From positions 1,488,001 to 1,552,000 of the forward strand of contig NC_083395.1 in the NCBI RefSeq assembly GCF_030864355.1: a stretch of 64,000 nt of DNA, given 5' to 3'. The DNA is from Cutaneotrichosporon cavernicola (taxonomy: Eukaryota > Basidiomycota > Tremellomycetes > Trichosporonales > Trichosporonaceae). Below are positions 22,335 to 33,177 of this stretch, piece after piece. Both the position numbers and the translations under genes were made by a program. The notes beneath the pieces were generated by a model. It worked only from the letters and a program-made list of their open reading frames with translations. It did not search any database and was not told the DNA's origin. Position 1 is the first letter of the stretch; each line of letters begins with the position of its first letter.

Positions 22335-22715
22335 TAGAGACGATGCGTAGATGCGAGAGGTCGGGACGTGACGCCGAGTTGAGATATTCTCATAGCTGAT
22401 CTGTTTGCATTGCACGTTGGGGTTAGATTGCGTGTGGGGAATGCTTGTTGGGAGCTGAGATGCTTGTCTTTGAGGGCTTGCGATATCCAGTTGGCGAAAT
22501 GGCTTGAGGTATTTGGGCAGGAGTGAGGCTTGGGCCGGTGGAACCAGAGTGACGCGATTGCGCCTGGCGTAGGTAGCTAGGTAGGGCCTGGGAATGGATC
22601 AAAGTCTGGTCAAACGGCCCGTGAACCGCCATTCCACCAAAAAGGTTTTGGTGGGCACAATCGGAGAGCCCGATGAGCCCGGCAGGCTCACACCTCCACC
22701 CCTCCACCCTCCACA
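22335..22715. other. intergenic region downstream of CCT6
   Basis: About 380 bp holding the CCT6 3' end. No gene, RNA or repeat is apparent. Confidence 0.4.
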
Positions 22716-23048
22716 ATGCACCCCTCACTATCCCTCCACTTCTCCAACCCTCTCGATCGGCTTGGCCCACTACCCACCCTCAGCCTACACCGACTCATCT
22801 CCGACATCCCGTCAACCACTGATACTGAGCTATACTCCCTCCTCGTCCACCTCTCAACCTCACTGTTCACAGCGATAACAGAGATAACTCCATTCCTCAT
22901 ACTTCTCATCTTCGCATTTCGTCCTGTCCTACCCATCTTCAAGCGAAGCCTGGCGTCTGGGCTCCTGCCCATAATCCAAAACAATCCTCCGGGCATTAGC
23001 GCCTCCCGCCCCCAGCCCCCACGCCACTCGACAAAGTTCTTGACGTAG
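22716..23048 (+). CDS. possible small membrane protein
   Basis: Open frame of 110 residues from an ATG in a reasonable context. One strongly hydrophobic stretch (ITPFLILLIFAFRPVLPIF) suggests a single membrane helix; the flanks are Pro/Ser-rich. No family is recognised. It overlaps a competing minus-strand candidate, and at most one is likely real. Confidence 0.3.
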   Translation: MHPSLSLHFSNPLDRLGPLPTLSLHRLISDIPSTTDTELYSLLVHLSTSLFTAITEITPFLILLIFAFRPVLPIFKRSLASGLLPIIQNNPPGISASRPQPPRHSTKFLT

Positions 23049-23316
23049 CACCTCGCTTTCTGCCGACAAAGGCCAATTTGTCTCCACACACCCAAACTGC
23101 ACCCACCCCTCTCTCGTCACGACTGGCACACAGTCGCTCGGCGCCTCTCCCACGGACGGACTGCGTTCGAGTAAGGATTAGAAGCGCACGTGCACTGGCC
23201 GTCTTACGCACCCAGTCTGTTTAGCTGGTGGGCCTTTGAGTCGCTGATCTCCGTGCGCCTACAGACCTCTTTGTCGCCGCCTGCACCTGCGTTCCTTCCG
23301 CTTCGGGCTTGGTCAT
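22929..23316 (-). CDS. competing minus-strand candidate with very short introns
   Basis: Three frames can be joined from an ATG at 23316 to a stop at 22929: an intron of 28 nt (GTGCAG to TCTGTAG) and one of about 54 nt (GTGCGT to ACGCAG). The last exon reads well as protein (CVPVVTREGWVQFGCVETNW, then RRIVLDYGQEPRRQ). Against it, its start lies only 17 bp from the NAD kinase ATG and no family is recognised. Treat it as an alternative to the plus-strand frame at 22716-23048. Confidence 0.22.
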
Positions 23317-23333
23317 AAAGTCCCAGACTCAAA

Positions 23334-26255
23334 ATGCCTCAGTCTCATGTCAACAGTCAGCCCAAGAGCTCGGTTCCTATCGCCATCGGCGGCACCTCGA
23401 CTTCTCTCCAGTCAAGCGCCAAGTCCGACGGCACCATTTCCCTCCCAAACATCGGCGCATCGGGCACACGCCCCATCGTCTCATCACCACTGTCACAACA
23501 GGTCTCGATACCGAAGGCCTTGCCTCTGGCAACCTCACTCGGCGTGTCCCCGACTAACTCGCTCAACATGAGCAACGTCCATCCCCCTGGCCCACTCCAT
23601 CCACCTGCGAAGAAAAAGGTGCACTTGAGCCCCGAAGTCGACGACAATGAGACGCCCTACTACATTCACTCAGGGCTTGACAAGCACGGGGCGCTCTCGG
23701 GCTGGCTGCGCGGCAAGCACGAGCACCCCCCTTCGCGCGGACGTCGGGATGAGCAGAACGATCTCCGCAAGCCCATCGAGCCGGCCAAGCAGCCGGTACC
23801 GCCGCGACCCCGCCGGCCAGGCATTCTCAAGCCCCTCACACCGGCACACCCTCCACTCCCCGATAGACTCGAGATGATTGACCGGGGTTACGAAAGTGAG
23901 GGCGCTAACGTTTCGCGCTTCGACGGCAATGCCATCTACGACGACGGGTTCATGGAGTACGACGATGACGACGACGATGACGAGCCGTCGTCGCTTAGCC
24001 GGCAGCTTGCCGAGACGGCACAGGGCGTTCGTGAGGTCAGCCGCGAGCTCGGCCGCACCCGGGTGAGATCTCGCATCCAGACGATCCTGGTTGTCACGAA
24101 GGCGCGCGACAATCGCCTCATTACGCTCACCCGCGAGCTCGCATTGTACTGCATGCTTCGCAAACCGGCGGCGACGGGCAACAACCCCGATGTGCGCCAG
24201 AGAAGCAACATGTCGCCCGATCGCGGCATGATCGTGTACGTCGACAACCAGTTGCGCAGCTCGAAACGCTTCGACGCTGCCGGCATGCAACGCGACTACC
24301 CACAGTTGTTTGAGCCGATCGCCAGTCGCCGGAGGTCGTCGAACTCGGCGAGTGCGAGTGCGAGCAGCGCGAGCATCTCAACCATGGCGAGCTCATGGAG
24401 CGCGACGAGCGGCTCGGGCGCCGACCAGCGCAAGGACCGAGGCCAGCTGCGCTACTGGACGGCTGAGATGTGCTCTAACTCGCCCCAGCTCTTTGACTTT
24501 GTCGTCACGCTCGGCGGTGACGGCACCGTGCTCTTCACCTCGTGGCTATTCCAGCGGATCGTGCCGCCGGTTCTGCCGTTTGCGCTAGGCTCACTCGGCT
24601 TCCTCACCAACTTTGACTTCAAGCAGTATCAGGAAACGCTCGACAAGTGCATCGATGACGGTATACGCGTCAACCTCCGCATGCGCTTTACGTGTGTTGT
24701 GTACCGCGCAGTCGCGCCAGACGCATCCATGGTCGTCGGCAAGGGAAGGAAACGCAAGGCGATCCGTAAACCCGGCGGCGAGATCCTCATCGAGCAGGTC
24801 GACCGGGACGGATGGGAGGCGCTTGAGGGCGGCACACCCATCGGCAGCGTTGACAAGGGCTCGCACCGCAAGGACAAGGAGATCATGTGCTTTACGACGA
24901 GGCCTGTGGAGCAGTTCGAGGTGCTCAACGACCTCGTTGTTGACCGCGGACCCAGTCCGTTCGTGTCTCTGCTCGAGGTGTTTGGCGACGACCACCACCT
25001 CACGACCGTGCAGGCCGACGGTCTCACTGTGTCGACGCCCACCGGTTCCACCGCCTACTCGCTCTCGGCTGGCGGCTCGCTGGTGCACCCAGGCATCCCG
25101 GCGATTCTTATCACCCCCATCTGCCCGCACACTCTGTCCTTCCGGCCAATGCTTCTCCCAGACGGCATTGAACTGCGCGTCTGTGTGCCCTACAACTCTC
25201 GCTCCACTGCGTGGGCGTCGTTCGACGGCCGTGGCCGTGTGGAGCTGAAGCGTAAGTGACCCACCCCAGACCATTGCTGACAAATCAGAGGGCGACCACA
25301 TCAAGATTACTGCGTCCAAGTACCCGTTTCCGACTGTGTGTGCGGACAAGCAGAGCACGGACTGGTTCCGCAGTATCCAGCGCACGCTCAAGTGGAACGA
25401 GCGCGAGCGGCAGAAGTCGTTTGTCGTCGTCGAGGAGGACCACCCGTATGACCCTCACAAGGAGGAGAACAGGCTCAGCGACAGCGACGACGAGTACGAC
25501 TCGGACGGCTCATCGGAAGAGGACGAGTTTGACATTGACGACAAGTCTGCGGGCGAGGTCACGCCTCCTCCAAGGGACGACATTGATACTTCTTTTGCGC
25601 CGGCCAAGCCGCTGCGCGTACACACGCAGCTGCGCCATCTTAGGGACAACGATGGCGAGTTCCGTTCAGGTGTGCAGTCTCCTGACCGCTTCGCGTCGAG
25701 CTACGAGTGCCCGCCTCCAATCAGCCAGCGGCACCTGTTCGACGCGCTGGCCAAGGTCGAGAGCAAGCTCAGGCGCGTGGAGATTCAGGACCATAAGGAA
25801 GACGACAACGACGACGAAGAAATCCAGGACTCTACTAATCGCCCGCCAAGCGTCTCGTCTGGGGGTGAGGGTACGCCCGTTGCGATCACCGTGCCGCTAC
25901 CAGTCGATCACATGGAGCGCGCCGAGGCCGAAGACGAAGTACCCCCGCTCCCAGAGGGCATCGCCCGTACAGAGAGCGACATGACGCTCGCCCCGCCCGA
26001 CCACTATGACCGTGCGGGCCGCCGCTCAAACAGCAGCTATGACGGCGGGCGCACACCGCGCCAGGGCCGGTCTAGGTCGCGGTCTCGAGCGCGCGAGGTG
26101 CGCGCCAGTAGCAATTCGCGTTCTGGATCACCACACGTCGGGGCCAAGAAGCCCAAGGCGTTTGCATTCTTCGGCCATGTAAGTTCGCTTTGATACTCGG
26201 AGGATTAGCTGACAGGCAGGACGACTCGCAATCAGAGGTCAGCGACGACGAGTAA
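23334..26255 (+). CDS. NAD kinase with long acidic C-terminal extension
   Basis: 947 residues in three exons (23334-25251, 25289-26178, 26220-26255). The catalytic core runs from about residue 245 to 665. It has the nucleotide motif LGGDGTVLF near residue 393 and the substrate loop [14 protein letters not shown] near 567, both hallmarks of NAD kinases, which phosphorylate NAD+ to NADP+ with ATP. The N-terminal 245 residues are Pro/Ser-rich and include DDDDDDE. A Ser-rich insert splits the core near 340. The C-terminal ~280 residues are acidic ([17 protein letters not shown]) with an Arg/Ser tract. That makes it about twice the length of a typical NAD kinase. Intron 2 ends CTGACAGGCAG with the second AG used. 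Confidence 0.93.
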
Positions 26256-27517
26256 CACCATCATTTTGCACTAATTAATCATCACACTGCAATGCAATGT
26301 ATCGCGAACAAGGGATGGGAAGGGCTGAGGGCAGCTGGGGCAGATGTCTGGTCATTGAGATGGTCTCGTGGTGCGCTGCAGTTCAACTGCTTGAGCTTGG
26401 ATGTTTGAATCTGTATGCTTGGCGCGAGGCAGTTTGGTGAGTTATTGTTGATGGCGGACGTCCTGTGACGACGGGGCACGTACCGATGCTGGCGAGCTGG
26501 CGAGATTAAACTCGAACCTCACCTGTGCACTGGCGTATCTCACCAACTTGGGGGGGGGGGGGGGGGGGGGCCGACCGTGAAGCGTGCTCAACGGATCGCG
26601 GACCATCGGGGTAAACACAGCCTCTGAATCAGTGAGCACATTCTCCTCGTACCCAACCTTTGCCTCCCGTAGTCCAGTCCTTCTCTCTTGTTCCCTACAA
26701 TCAACAACCCATCGTCATCCAGGCGATACATGCGACGCTGTCCATCGTATCGAGATAAACACTGGTGGTGACAACGCCTCCTTTCCCCTCCCACACACAA
26801 GCCATCCTTCCCATCCCCCTACTCAACAGCGTGCACCGCCCCGACCAATCGCTCCACCCATGTAGATGTATAGCGTGAGGAACGAAGGGATGCAAGAACT
26901 CTCTTCCCACGAACGAGGCGACAGGTCGGCGGACTGAGAACCAACTTCATACATGGGATTCCTACTCCGCATCTCGGTACCCCAGCGCAGCTGTTCACGA
27001 CACCAACGACATCGCCCGGGTCGATACGTTCTCCAGACCGCCGGTACAGCTCCCTCCATATCTTCCTGGCGGCGCTGGGGTCACTAAGCGTGGCTTCAGG
27101 TACTCGTCTTCACCCTCGCCGCTGGGATGAGATCTGGGTCTGCCCCGTCTATCCTTAACTTTGCACCTCCGACCTACTCCTCAGAGACCTGTTCTCAGTC
27201 CACTGTCGATACCGACAGGACAACTTGCCGCGATCATCCATCCTTGGCTCTGCTCTGGCTGACCTCTTCGGGCCACCTCTTTGGACCACCACTTTCAGGC
27301 ACGCTCATCTCGCAACGACACACGCACTCTGTAACCACCGTTCCCATGCTTCCGCACCTCATGCTTGCCCTCAGCACCGACCGGGAGAAACATCTCATTC
27401 ATCCATGCATAAAGGGATGCTAGAGGAAGTTGTGAGAGGTTGTAATGGACCACAAAGACTAGAAACGAAAGTGGAACTCTGAGAACTTAGCGGAACACCA
27501 AAGTTCAAAAAGCATAA
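26256..27517. other. intergenic region with G homopolymer
   Basis: About 1.26 kb between NAD kinase and the tRNA. Several short frames have no recognisable content. The only clear structure is the G tract listed separately. Confidence 0.5.
26550..26570 (+). repeat. G21 homopolymer
   Basis: Twenty-one consecutive G residues, directly followed by CCGACC. It is capable of forming a G-quadruplex in DNA or RNA. The exact length may be affected by sequencing error. Confidence 0.9.
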
Positions 27518-27597
27518 GCCCGTATAGCTCAGAGGTTTTAGAGCGTCTGGCTTCGAAGGACACCAGACGGTCGCAGGTTCGATCCCTGTTGCGGGCT
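27518..27597 (+). tRNA. tRNA-Arg (anticodon TCG), probable 5-nt intron
   Basis: An 80-nt cloverleaf. The acceptor stem is GCCCGTA with TGCGGGC, the D stem GCTC with GAGC, the anticodon stem TCTGG with CCAGA, and the T arm GCAGG-TTCGATC-CCTGT. The anticodon loop is 12 nt (CTTCGAAGGACA) instead of 7. Placing an intron of 5 nt (AGGAC) after the base 3' to the anticodon leaves the normal loop CTTCGAA with anticodon TCG, reading CGA (Arg). A T run follows at once. The intron is inferred from loop length; the tRNA itself is well supported. Confidence 0.9.
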
Positions 27598-27601
27598 TTT
27601 T
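27597..27601 (+). terminator. RNA polymerase III terminator
   Basis: Five T residues beginning at the tRNA discriminator position, the usual Pol III stop signal. Confidence 0.8.
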
Positions 27602-28025
27602 GGAGGTGTTCCGCAACTTCCGGTCTTAAATGAGCCGAGGAAGCGGAAAAGTGCAGCTGTGCCCTGGATTGCCCCTTCCCCGTGACTGCTTGTAACCATC
27701 CATTTTTGCATGTCCACGCAACTGAGCGAGGATGTTTGAATCGCTGTCCAAGTCCAGCCGGAGAGCAGGTTCTAGGTTTTGGTCTTGTCTTGTCGCAATT
27801 GTAGCAGTGGCGCGCTTGTTCTGGCGTTTTTTGCGTGCCTCGGTGAACGATTTGGCTCTGTCAGCCGGGCGATCGGTGTCTTGGGACTGGGTAGATCAGG
27901 AAGCGAGATCACGCCACGGAGCACGTCATGGAACACGCGATTCCGAACTCAATACATGAATGTTGTAAGCTGTCACCGACGTTGGAACGTCGCTACGTTG
28001 CTCTTTCTGCATCTCACTCAACCCC
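27602..28025. other. region between tRNA and cysteine synthase
   Basis: About 420 bp expected to contain the cysteine synthase promoter. No defined element was found. Confidence 0.35.
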
Positions 28026-29297
28026 ATGTCTGTGCTCCGCAACGCCCTCCGGCCCCTCTCGCGTGGCTTTGCGACCGAGGCGCGCTCGCGCGTCGTCGAC
28101 GGCTTTGTCGGTGCAGTTGGCAACACGCCGCTCGTGAGTTTTGGCTGCCGACTTTTTTGGGCGCGTAAATGCACGGGCGTGATCGCGATCACGCTGGTGG
28201 CTGGGTGTGATAGCGTGTTCTCGTCATATCTGACTGCTCGATTTGCTGTTGCTCACACCAGATCCGCCTCAAGCACGTCTCGGACGAGGTGGGCGCCAAC
28301 ATCCTCGCCAAGGCAGAGTTCATGTCGCCCGGCGGATCGATCAAGGACCGTGCGGCGCTCTACCTCGTCAAGGATGCGGAGGAGAAGGGCCAGCTCGGTC
28401 CCGGAGGCACGGTGGTTGAGGGAACGGCAGGCAACACTGGTATTGGACTGGCTCACGTTTGCCGTGCGCGCGGATACCGCTGTGTCATCTACATGCCGGA
28501 CACGCAGAGCCAGGAGAAGATTGATCTCCTCCGCATGCTTGGTGCGGATGTGCGTCCCGTCCCGGCCGTCGCGTTCGACAACGACATGAACTATAACCAC
28601 CAGGCGCGGCGGTATGCCGAGTCGCTCGACAATGCCGTCTGGACAAACCAGTTCGACAACATTGCCAACCGGAATGCGCATATTGTCACGACGGGTCCTG
28701 AGATCTGGGAACAGACGGGCGGTAAGCTCGACGCATTCACCTGCTCGACTGGTACGGGAGGTACGCTTGCCGGCGTGACTCGCTACCTTGTTGAGAAGAG
28801 CGAGGGGCGGGTCGAGAGTTATCTCGCCGACCCGCCCGGATCAGTGCTGTACAACCTCGTCGAAAACGGCAAGCTTGCGCGCGAGGGCACGGGTTCCATC
28901 ACGGAGGGTATTGGACAGGGCCGCGTCACCGAGAACCTCAAGCCCGACCTCGAACTCCTCTCTGGTGCCGTTTACGTGCCCGACGCCGAGAGTATCCGCA
29001 TGATCTATCGTCTTCTCGACGAGGAGGGGCTATACGTCGGCGCGTCCAGTGCTCTGAACGTTTGGGCTGCCCAGCAGATTGCCAAGAAGAAGGGCAAGGG
29101 ATCAACCGTGGTCACCGTTAGTAAGTATCTTGTTTCCAAAAGACGTTTGCGAGGTTGAGGGCTGTTTTGCTGACTTTGCAGTTGCTGACGGGGCTTATCG
29201 TTATCAGGCGCGTCTGTTCAGCCGCGTCTGGCTCCAGTCCAAGGGTCTGCTCGAGGCCATCCCAGAGAACCTCCGGTCGTACATTGTCCTCCCCTAA
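28026..29297 (+). CDS. mitochondrial-type cysteine synthase (MCY1/Cys-synthase 2 class)
   Basis: 360 residues in three exons (28026-28133, 28262-29120, 29182-29297). The N-terminus ([20 protein letters not shown]) looks like a mitochondrial targeting sequence. It is a PLP-dependent fold type II enzyme: the catalytic Lys is in GGSIKDRAA near residue 64, the cofactor loop EGTAGNTG near 90, and the phosphate-binding [11 protein letters not shown] near 196. The family makes cysteine from O-acetylserine and sulfide, or relatives act in the outer mitochondrial membrane. Which substrate is used cannot be read from sequence. Intron 1 is 128 nt; exon 3 completes the C-terminal helix. Confidence 0.9.
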
Positions 29298-30227
29298 TCG
29301 CAATTGGGCGGTTCCCCTGCTCGCAGCATACACAAATGTGGCTGCGATGTCGAGCACAGCACGTACGACTCATGATCTGATATAGGCTAGCATATGCATT
29401 GGTAGGACGTGTTTTGAGGACTGACCAACTGATCCAGGTACAATAACATTTGTGTTTGACGGCCATCTAATACGTCTCATATTCTGAAATCTGGTTTGCC
29501 ATTTGGGGGGGTGGGGGGGGGGGGGGGGGGGCAGGCCGTGCATGCTGCGAACCGTCCAAGCCTCTGCGCGCCTTGCTGGACGATTGAGCGCGGATTTTCT
29601 GATATGCCAGATATAAACTCTGCAGGTGTTGGCCAGCTCTCTGTTGCGGTGGAGGATCAACACTCTCCAGACACGGCCCAGGTTTCGGCGAGTGCTCAGC
29701 GGCTTTGGCCATGTATCCAGAGCTCTATTTATGTCACCGCGACTGTCCACACAAAAATTCCAGGTAGGCTTGTCCCAGCGCGCATGGAGATAATCCATTT
29801 CCAACGTTTCCAATTCGAGGATGATAAAATCCCACAAAATCGCCTAGAACGTCAAGTATGAACCACGAATACTGCTCTGACGGGTCCTTCTGGGGTACAG
29901 CAAGCACACCCCCAGAGCTTTATCTTGAATACTTGGTGGAACGGGAGTTATGGACGGTCGTGGGTTACGGAGGAGAGTCAGTCCGGGCGAGTGTTTGTGA
30001 TGTCTTTTCGTCCATGCTAACACTAGGTGGTCCTTCTTTGGCTCCTGCAAGCGTGAGGTTGTATTAGCAAGTTATGCCAAGACTACCTCACCCACTCCTC
30101 GCTGAAAGGCGTACAGCAGTGCCTCACATCGCACGGCCTGGTAATACATGGAAATGTTGCTCTTCGTCCCAGAGAGCTCTACCCAGCTACGCTACACTCC
30201 AGCTCCATGCATATGCACACCTAATGA
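29298..30227. other. convergent intergenic region with G homopolymer
   Basis: About 930 bp between the 3' ends of the cysteine synthase and SEC1 genes. Apart from the G tract, no structure was recognised. Confidence 0.45.
29505..29531 (+). repeat. interrupted G homopolymer (G7-T-G19)
   Basis: Seven Gs, one T, then nineteen Gs. It sits between two convergent genes, about 200 bp past the cysteine synthase stop. Strong G-quadruplex potential. Confidence 0.9.
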
Positions 30228-32795
30228 TCACTTGTCCCACTTCATCTTGAACAAGTTGCGCTTCTTCTTCTCCTTCTCCCCGCCGTGCTTAGAGTTCTTG
30301 GACGCCGTTGACGACACGCTCATCTCCGAGAACGCGCGCGTCGTTTCGTTGAGCGCGCCTCGCTTCTGCGGCGCCTGCTGCTGGGGTGGTGGCGGCATTG
30401 GAGGTGGGCCAACCTCGGGCTCCCAATACCGCTGGTCCAGGATGGCCTGATACGGCATCGGTTCGGCGGGGTTACGCCAGTCCGGCCTCCCTGGCGCGTT
30501 GGCATGCTGTGGGAGTCCGCCTGGAGGGTTACCGCCGATGCCGCCGCGGCCAAGCGACTTGACGTCCTTGAGATAGCTCTCCGGCGTGACGATGTGAGTC
30601 GAGCCGATCACAATGTCCTTGCCGAGCGCGGCCGAGAGCGTGTATGCCTGCCTAATCTCCGAGTATGTCATGCCGCCCGCGACGAAGATGATGTATCGCT
30701 GCTGGTGATCGGTGGTCTGGCGGGCTGACGTCGCCTTGTGCCACATCGGCCGGGCTGAGCGGAGCGAGTTGCCAGCGGCGGCGGGATGTGTTGGCTGGCG
30801 GGAGCGCATGGAGCTGCTGGACGCCAGTTCCTGTGGCGCGTCACGCAGGTAGGGGAACGACGACTGGTCAAGCTTGTTCGACGCCTGGTCCTCGGCCATG
30901 ATCTGCACAACCGGCTTGTACCGCGACAGGTCGTACTGGTCGTCCTTGGACGAGTACTTGTTGCGAACGCGCGAACCACGGAAGCGGTTCTCCTTGTCCT
31001 TGATCACCTTGATGCCCATGTGTACGAGATTGTTAATCATGTCCTGCTCCGTGATCGACAGCCGCGCGTGCTGGTACAGGCGGCGGCGGTCCTCGTCGGC
31101 GACACCCTCGCGGAAGATCAAGTACAGGGCGATGATGCGCACCTTGTCAAGCTGGCTGATGTCCCGGTCGTCCAGCAGTGGGACCATCTCCTCGACAATC
31201 GTCTTGGGTGTCTTGCCATCTGCCGTGAAACCTGTTGCACAGCACTGTTCGACGTTGGCCGAAAGGTTGAGCTTGCGATGCTCAAACATGTTCATGCACT
31301 CTTGCGCCATGTCCAGGTGCAGAGAGTACTGGTCGCGCTGTTCCTGAAACTGGGGCAAGCTCGCAAGCATGTCTTTCAGGTCGTTGATCTGCACATTGTT
31401 GGTGTTCCTGATGTCAGCTTGCGAATCGACAGTCCAGCTCACCCTCGGAATCCAGCGTGCTCTTGCACGAATCGCCCAAAGTCGGCCATGAGCCGGTCAA
31501 TCGCGTCCTTCATGTGGAGATGGCGGATCGACACCCAGACCTCGTCGTTGTCGTCGAGGACCGCCGTGCGCGTTTCCTTGTCGCCGACAGTGTTCTCGTA
31601 CTTGTACTTATACCGCGTGCCATCCTCAATCTTGAGCAGGTCGTTGACCATGGCCTGGTACCAGAACTCGTGGAGGAGTGGTGCCGCTGGATCCATCGTA
31701 CGGTCCACGACGAAGAGCACGCCGCGCTGTCGTTCAGACGCCTCTGGGAACTCCGGGTTGTTGGTCATGTACTCGTCGAGGTCGCTCTGTACCTGTTCCG
31801 CAATCTTCTTGCTCAGGTAGTCGCCGACAGGCGCCTTCTGTGAGGATCGCGACCCAAGAGCAGATCGCCACCGCAAGGACTGATTTTGCTCTGGTTCTAT
31901 TGGGGCCACACGCGACGACTGCACGCCGCGCTCTGACAGAGGGCCGAGCGGCGCGTGGTGGTGTGGTTGGTAGTAGCGGATGTAAGGGTTCTCGTTGAGC
32001 GTGGCGAGGACGTTGAGGATCTGTGTGAGCTAGTGTCTAACGAGCAGAAGCTCACTGTTCGGCTAGTGACGGCGAGATCGTCTTGGAACGCTTCCATTGC
32101 AAAGTCGGCGGAAATCTGTCCTCCCAGTTGGCCGTAGAACGAAAAGAAGGCCGACGGTGTCTTCATGGAGAAGACGCGGTCCTCGGTCGCTGGGGTCAGA
32201 ACTTGGTCCACTGGTCACACGACCTACGTTCGACGTTGCAGTACAACTCGACAAATGCCCTAAGCACACCCATTGGTTGCAATGCGTCGGTGAGCCTGGT
32301 TGCGAGTCGATCGTCGATGCCTTTGGGTTAGAACAACCACTCCCTGCCAGCTCACCATCGATGAAATAAAGGTGGACTGACGTGTACGTCCTGCGGCCGT
32401 TCGCAAAGTCGGCAATCACACGCTGAACGTTCTGCGCGGTGGGGGTGAGAATGTACAGACCCTCGACCTGCATGGGGCCACGTGCCGAGTGTAGTGGCTC
32501 GATGGCTGCGGTTAGCTCTGCGGGGCGGTGAACGCACAGGTCACATTCTGCTGGAGGATGTCATATTTGGTGTAGACCGAGTCGAGGAGCGCTTGCGAGT
32601 GCGCGTCTGTCACAAGAGCCTTCCACTGTCCTTGTGGGATGGACTGGATTGCGCTCCTAAAGCCTACAGTGTCAGCATGTGGTCACGCAATGTCGACAAC
32701 CACAGACTCCCTGCGGGCTGAAGAGGCCGAGGTGGCGGCTCTCGAAGAGGTGGGCAGGCATACTCACGTTCCTTGAGGAGATTCTTGAGGGGCAT
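30228..32795 (-). CDS. SEC1: Sec1/Munc18-family syntaxin-binding protein
   Basis: 762 residues from seven exons (32768-32795, 32538-32663, 32356-32505, 32228-32320, 32056-32189, 31443-32020, 30228-31407). Domain 1 starts MPLKNLLKER and includes MQVEGLYILTPTAQNVQ and HLYFIDG. The central part includes LFVVDRTMDPAAPLLHEFWY, a strong SM-protein signature. Domain 3b has IIFVAGGMTYSEIRQAYTLS. SM proteins clasp SNARE bundles; the Sec1 branch works with the exocyst in exocytosis at the plasma membrane. The last ~130 residues are Pro-rich with a basic end (KEKKKRNLFKMKW). Each exon join restores the SM fold, supporting the model. Confidence 0.93.
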
Positions 32796-33177
32796 TCCGC
32801 TGCCGCTGCCAGGTTGCGGGTCGAGGATGGTGGAGAGAGTCAAGTAGTGACTATAGGGGAGAGTTTGATGTAGATTGTGGACTGTGGATTCAAGATGTTG
32901 GATGGGGTTGTGAGTGTCATGATGATGTGGTGTGGGTTCCCAGGGTGAGGATTGGTTTGCGGACGTGGCTTGTGTGACGTGACTATACCCTGACATTCCC
33001 CTTTGCTAACAAACCCTTCCTCGTCCCACTACTATTCATCTGCTTCCGGCTTCCGATCGCGTCTCCCATCTCTCTCCATAGCACAGGTTTCCAGCACAGC
33101 CAGCACAGATAGCATGCTCGATACACTGCCTCTACCAACATTGATGCGCCATACTTTGCTTATTGCCCGATCGCCGA
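32796..33177. promoter_or_regulatory. SEC1 upstream region
   Basis: About 380 bp between the SEC1 start and the stop of the Josephin gene, both on the minus strand. It contains the SEC1 promoter by position. No element was assigned. Confidence 0.35.

Noticed and set aside
30786..31820. 344-codon plus-strand frame
   Set aside because: Antisense shadow of SEC1, which has clear SM-protein motifs.
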